Translations under genes and position numbers: made by a program
NCBI GenBank assembly: GCA_963751955.1
Contig: CAVVWM010000011.1
Location: forward strand, 186,001-250,000
DNA: 64,000 bases
DNA from: JABDIY01 sp963751955
GTDB lineage: Bacteria > Actinomycetota > Acidimicrobiia > Acidimicrobiales > SZUA-35
Reading direction: 5' to 3'
Notes under the pieces: model-generated
The model's database searches: none
The model's input: only the letters and a program-made list of their open reading frames with translations
Told to the model about the DNA's origin: nothing
Shown: piece after piece, positions 60,821 to 64,000 of the stretch
Layout of the letters: each line of letters begins with the position of its first letter
How positions within the stretch are numbered: position 1 is the first letter of the stretch

Positions 60821-62203
60821 TTAGTCGTTTGAGTCTTCGGTGGCTTCGGGTGCATCGCTTGAGTCGGCGTCGTCATCCTCAGACTCGGGTACCTCGAAGC
60901 GATCCGCTGCGATTTCGTTGCCCTCGGAGTCTTTGACCGTAGCTTTCTCAACCAGGAAATCGAGGGCTTTGCGCTTGCTGATATCGGCACGGATGTTGGG
61001 CAGCATTCCCGCATCGGCATACCGCTTGCGGATCTCGTCGGCGGGCTGATCGAGTGCCTCTGAGGCGGCCTCGACCTCGTCGGTCAGTTCTTCGTCGGTA
61101 CATTCGAGACCTTGGGCAGCGGCGACGGCGCGAAGGGCGAGATCGACCTTGGCACCATCGGCTGCGGTGGCCCGAACTCCCTCGACGAACTGCTCATTGG
61201 TCTGTCCGGTCATCTGAATGAACTGTTCGAGCTGCATGCCCTGCTGTTGCATCCGCATAGCCATGTCTTCGATCCGGTTTTCGACTTCGAGGTCGATCAG
61301 CGGGGCACTGACATCGTCGTCGCTAACCAGCTCACCGGCGGCCTGAGCCACTGCGTTGCGTCGGTCAGCAGCCGCCCGCTCGATGCGACTGTTGGTCGTG
61401 CGCTCGACGTAGTCGGCCCGGTACTCCTCGATATTGTCGAACTCGGAGTTCTGCTGCATGAACTCGTCGGTGGGTTCGGGCAGCTCAACCCGCTGCACCT
61501 TTGTGACCTTGATGGAAAATCTGAGCAATTCCTCTTCATCAGGGTCGGGATGGTTGGCGGCGAAGTCCAACTCGTCGTCTGGCTCGGCTGCAACTAGCTC
61601 GTCGTCGAGTTCGGGAACGATGCTGGCAGATCCGAGGGTGTAGCTGTAGTCGTCTGCGGTAAGACCCGGGACGGCTTCGCCACCGACGTCAGCCTTGATG
61701 TTCATGATGATGGTGTCGCCGCTCTCGGCGGGGCGGTCGGCGTCGACCAACTCACCGTAGGCCTTGAGGAAGCGGTCCTGGGCTTCGTTGAGCTCCTCTT
61801 CGTCGACCTCGGGAGCATCGACCTCGACCACGAGCGAGTCGTAGCCGACGATGCTGACCTGGGGACGAACCTGGACTACTGCATCGAAGGAGACTGGGCC
61901 TTCGGTCTCACCGTCGGTGATGTCGATTTCGGGTGGAGCGATCACATCGACTTCGTGATCGCGAACTGCCTCGCTGTAGTAGCGGGGCAAGCTGTTCTCG
62001 AATGCGTCGCCGCGAGCGTACTCACTGCCAATGCGAGCCTCCAAGACCTTTCGGGGGGCCTTGCCCGCCCGAAACCCTGGCAACCGAACCTCTTTGGCCA
62101 GGCGTTTGAAGGCAACATCGAGATCCTTCTCGAACTCCTCCTCGCTGACCTGGACGGTGACTTTTACCTTGTTGCCCTCGAGGGCTTCCACGGACGATTC
62201 CAC
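60821..62203 (-). CDS. tig: Trigger factor chaperone
   Basis: A 460-residue ribosome-bound chaperone with peptidyl-prolyl isomerase. The ribosome-binding signature GFRAGKAP is near residue 44. The FKBP-like PPIase domain (about 150-245) and the C-terminal helical arms follow. The C-terminal 25 residues are highly acidic (PESEDDDADSSDAPEATEDSND). The GTG at 62203 gives MESSVEALEGNKVKVTVQVSEEEFEK, typical of the family; the open frame upstream runs towards the tRNA-Gly region and is rejected. Confidence 0.94.
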   Translation of the reverse strand: MESSVEALEGNKVKVTVQVSEEEFEKDLDVAFKRLAKEVRLPGFRAGKAPRKVLEARIGSEYARGDAFENSLPRYYSEAVRDHEVDVIAPPEIDITDGETEGPVSFDAVVQVRPQVSIVGYDSLVVEVDAPEVDEEELNEAQDRFLKAYGELVDADRPAESGDTIIMNIKADVGGEAVPGLTADDYSYTLGSASIVPELDDELVAAEPDDELDFAANHPDPDEEELLRFSIKVTKVQRVELPEPTDEFMQQNSEFDNIEEYRADYVERTTNSRIERAAADRRNAVAQAAGELVSDDDVSAPLIDLEVENRIEDMAMRMQQQGMQLEQFIQMTGQTNEQFVEGVRATAADGAKVDLALRAVAAAQGLECTDEELTDEVEAASEALDQPADEIRKRYADAGMLPNIRADISKRKALDFLVEKATVKDSEGNEIAADRFEVPESEDDDADSSDAPEATEDSND

Positions 62204-62361
62204 CAGCCTGAGTGTACGGAGGGATTCACCGCTTCGTATCAGCAGCGCCGTCCCCCAAAAGCATGTCTCCGGCACTTGATCCAGGTGGCAGCGCTGCCGG
62301 GAACGGCCCAGAATTCTCCCCGCACCGCAAGATCGGCCGATAAGATCAGACCGCACAACAT

Positions 62362-62433
62362 GCGGACGTAGTTCAACGGCTAGAACATCAGGCTTCCATC
62401 CTGATAATGTGGGTTCGATTCCCATCGTCCGCT
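62362..62433 (+). tRNA. tRNA-Gly (anticodon TCC)
   Basis: Acceptor GCGGACG pairs with CGTCCGC. The anticodon loop is CTTCCAT between ATCAGG and CCTGAT (anticodon TCC, reading GGA), and the T-arm is GGGTTCGATTCCC. Length 72, discriminator T at 62433, CCA not encoded. It is divergent from tig. Confidence 0.95.
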
Positions 62434-62451
62434 CGGTCACACGACCTCACT

Positions 62452-62470
62452 CCTGCGCTTCGAGCGCAGG
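62452..62470. terminator. Hairpin after tRNA-Gly
   Basis: CCTGCGCT (62452-62459) and AGCGCAGG (62463-62470) form an 8-bp stem with loop TCG, 19 bases past the tRNA. No U-tract. It may end the tRNA transcript or simply be part of the repeat-like stretch that follows. Confidence 0.4.
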
Positions 62471-62497
62471 GCGCCGGTTCTCGTCGTTCAGCTTGCT

Positions 62498-62560
62498 GTC
62501 GCTCGATCAACGGCGCAGCAGGTGTCGTGCTGCTCCGTCCCTCCGCAGCCTTGCGAAGTG
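62498..62560. repeat. Dispersed repeat copy between two tRNA genes
   Basis: Contains the 19-mer core (62531-62549, TGCTCCGTCCCTCCGCAGC) and the preceding CGCTCGATCAACGGCGCAGC. This corresponds to the minus-strand reading of the 121-bp array units at 40 kb (CGCTCGATCAGCGGCTGAAC then the core). It also matches 3304-3322. Confidence 0.6.
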
Positions 62561-62571
62561 ACGAAATCTGA

Positions 62572-62590
62572 CGGACCGTTCAGCGGTCCG
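62572..62590. other. Small inverted repeat upstream of tRNA-Pro
   Basis: CGGACCG (62572-62578), loop TTCAG, CGGTCCG (62584-62590); a perfect 7-bp stem three bases before the tRNA 5' end. It could take part in tRNA precursor folding or RNase P processing. Function unknown. Confidence 0.45.
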
Positions 62591-62593
62591 AAA

Positions 62594-62667
62594 CGGGACG
62601 TGGCGCAGGTTGGTAGCGCACCTGCTTTGGGAGCAGGGGGTCGTGAGTTCAAATCTCACCGTCCCGA
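62594..62667 (+). tRNA. tRNA-Pro (anticodon TGG)
   Basis: Acceptor CGGGACG pairs with CGTCCCG. D-arm GGCGCAGGTTGGTAGCGC, anticodon stem CCTGC/GCAGG with loop TTTGGGA (anticodon TGG), and T-arm GAGTTCAAATCTC. Discriminator A at 62667, 74 nt, CCA not encoded. It is convergent with the aldo/keto reductase gene. Confidence 0.95.
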
Positions 62668-62685
62668 CAAAAAGAGTGACCTGCG

Positions 62686-63696
62686 CTATCGCCCTGCTTG
62701 GGCTGATTCGATGAAGTCGTCGTAGGGGTAGGGGGTATCGAGTTCGCTCACGTCGGTGAGGCGCGCCATCTGCTCGTCGTTCAACTCGAAGTCGACGGCG
62801 CCGAGATTGATCTCCAGCTGGCTCATCTTCGACGCTCCCAGAATCGGTGCAGTGATCGCCGGTCTTTGGGCAACCCAACGAATGGCCACCTGTGCGGGGT
62901 GAACCGCTAGCTCCTCTGCGATCGATCGGAGCTCGTCGATGATCGACCACGTGTGGTCGTTGTCGTAGTGAGCCCACGTTTCGCTCCAACCTTCATCTTC
63001 GGCGGTTTTGATCCGTGAGCCCTCCGGCGCCCCGCCCATGTCCCGCGAGTAGCGGCCACTGAGCCAGCCGCCCCGGAGCGGCGCCCAGGGAATCACGCCA
63101 ATCCCTTCAGCCGCACACACCTCGAGCACTTCCCACTCGGTAGGACGAGCCAGCAGGTTGTACTGGGGCTGGTGCGAGACAAACGCCTCAATTCCCATTG
63201 CCCTGCTGGTGTCGATGAACTTCTGCAACTGCCAGCCCCGCAGGTTCGACGAGCCGAGGTAACGAACCTTGCCATGTTCGACCAGCACGTTGAGGGCGGA
63301 CAGGGTCTCTTCGATTGGCGTGCCCCGATCCCAGCAGTGAATCTGCAACAGATCCACGTGATCGGTTCCAAGCCGACGCAGGCTGCCTTCGATGCTCTTG
63401 ATGATGTGTTTGCGGCTGAGCCCCGCATCATTGGGGCCATCGGCGGTTGGGAACCGGACCTTTGTGGCGATCACGAGATCATCACGGTTCTGATGGCCCA
63501 ACCATCGGCCCAGCACCTCTTCCGATGTTCCCGGTCCGTAGACGTCGGCGGTATCGATGAAGTTGCCACCCTTGGCGGTGAAGGCCTCCAGCATCTGATG
63601 CGACGTGGACTCGTCGGCCTCACGACCGAAGGTCATCGCTCCGAGGCAGATCTCGCTGACCTTTAGACCGCTTCGTCCCAAGTAGTTGTACTTCAT
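62686..63696 (-). CDS. Aldo/keto reductase
   Basis: A 336-residue NADPH-dependent oxidoreductase of the YajO/Tas-like AKR group: start MKYNYLGRSGLKVSEICLGAMTFG, active-site Asp and Tyr in FIDTADVYGPG, Lys in LVIATKVRF, His in LLQIHCWDRGTP. The coenzyme-binding end is IRWVAQRPAITAPILGASKMSQLEINLGA. Length is typical. The substrate is unknown. Confidence 0.92.
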   Translation of the reverse strand: MKYNYLGRSGLKVSEICLGAMTFGREADESTSHQMLEAFTAKGGNFIDTADVYGPGTSEEVLGRWLGHQNRDDLVIATKVRFPTADGPNDAGLSRKHIIKSIEGSLRRLGTDHVDLLQIHCWDRGTPIEETLSALNVLVEHGKVRYLGSSNLRGWQLQKFIDTSRAMGIEAFVSHQPQYNLLARPTEWEVLEVCAAEGIGVIPWAPLRGGWLSGRYSRDMGGAPEGSRIKTAEDEGWSETWAHYDNDHTWSIIDELRSIAEELAVHPAQVAIRWVAQRPAITAPILGASKMSQLEINLGAVDFELNDEQMARLTDVSELDTPYPYDDFIESAQAGR

Positions 63697-63711
63697 GGTC
63701 GAATCTTGCCA

Positions 63712-63999
63712 TCAGGAGTCCGATTTCACCACCGCGAGGATTCGGTTGGCGCCGAACTCGCTGACGTACAGTCGGCTGTCGCGGGCGACGAGATGTTGCG
63801 GCCCGGCCAGACCAGATAGGAACGGGACGAACCCATCACCCCGACCCGGTTTGGCCTGTTGCGAGAGCGAGACCACCTCGCCCCGAGCCCACAACGCTAC
63901 GTGTAGACCACCGTCAACGAAGGGAGACAGAACCACCGATGTCGGCGTTGCCCCCGGTCCAAACGTGGCAATCGATTCCGGCACTCCCTCGCAGCTCTC
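63712..63999 (-). CDS. C-terminal part of a sugar-dehydrogenase/beta-propeller-like protein (5' end outside window)
   Basis: The frame is open from the window edge to a TGA at 63712. The visible 95 residues (ESCEGVPESIATFGPGATPTS, FVDGGLHVALWARGEVVSL, GFVPFLSGLAGPQHLVARDSRLYVSEFGANRILAVV) resemble the last blades of PQQ-dependent glucose/sorbosone dehydrogenase-type propellers. It stops 15 bases before the aldo/keto reductase gene on the same strand. The assignment is tentative because most of the protein is missing. Confidence 0.6.
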   Translation of the reverse strand, partial: ESCEGVPESIATFGPGATPTSVVLSPFVDGGLHVALWARGEVVSLSQQAKPGRGDGFVPFLSGLAGPQHLVARDSRLYVSEFGANRILAVVKSDS

Positions 64000-64000
64000 C

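Noticed and set aside
62362..62667. Genomic-island attachment site at the tRNA-Gly/tRNA-Pro pair
   Set aside because: No integrase and no direct repeat of a tRNA 3' end was found in the window.

Overview
The window reads as a chromosome segment of a high-G+C actinobacterium. The best guess is class Acidimicrobiia, inferred from gene content and order rather than from any marker computed here. Pointers are an MtrAB-like two-component pair followed by a GerMN lipoprotein, a class II DAHP synthase, galU-moeA next to a divergent FmdB/SAF pair, the rodA-mrdA-mreDCB cell-shape operon running into a TIGR03960-type radical SAM gene, rng, rplU, rpmA, obg and proB, and a folC-clpX-clpP-tig block. No integrase, transposase, phage gene or CRISPR array was recognised.

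Layout. 0-5 kb: inositol monophosphatase, two-component system, GerMN lipoprotein, galactokinase. 5-10 kb: tRNA-Ala, molybdenum cofactor genes moaA, moaC and moeA, then galU, FmdB and a SAF protein. 10.9-15.1 kb: a three-gene overlapping minus-strand operon (glycosyltransferase-like, HEAT repeat, degenerate multi-receiver protein). 15-24 kb: tldE/tldD, dxs, a degenerate GGDEF-EAL protein, tesB, an acidic unknown protein, tRNA-Ala. 24-29 kb: rsfS, a LytR_C protein, nadD, a sigma-70 factor, DAHP synthase, an FlK-like thioesterase. 29-38 kb: MFS, VWA and MoxR genes, a CbbX-like AAA ATPase, murJ, pspA. 37.6-53 kb: a long minus-strand housekeeping block (mreB to proB) with two TadE-like genes between rpmA and obg. 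53-58 kb: three paralogous prepilin-like genes interleaved with ndk and folC. 58-64 kb: clpX, clpP, tig, tRNA-Gly, tRNA-Pro, an aldo/keto reductase and the end of a sugar-dehydrogenase-like gene.

Three things stand out. (1) At 53.1-56.9 kb three proteins share a Flp-prepilin-like N-terminus. Two carry a Thr-rich linker and an almost identical pentapeptide-repeat domain; the third carries a different C-terminal module. A duplicated scrap of the folC 3' end lies between two of them and records the duplication. Together with two TadE-like proteins and a CpaB-like SAF protein elsewhere in the window, this suggests a surface display system built on pilin-type export. (2) Five unrelated tandem-repeat arrays (units of 17, 19, about 91, 121 and about 194 bp) each begin or end within about 13 bases of a stop codon. 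(3) Five genes that should be intact (HEAT protein, tldE, mreD, prepilin-like paralogue 2, folC) each need one base skipped to be read through. This looks like residual insertion errors in the sequence or recent decay, so the proteins are described as joined.
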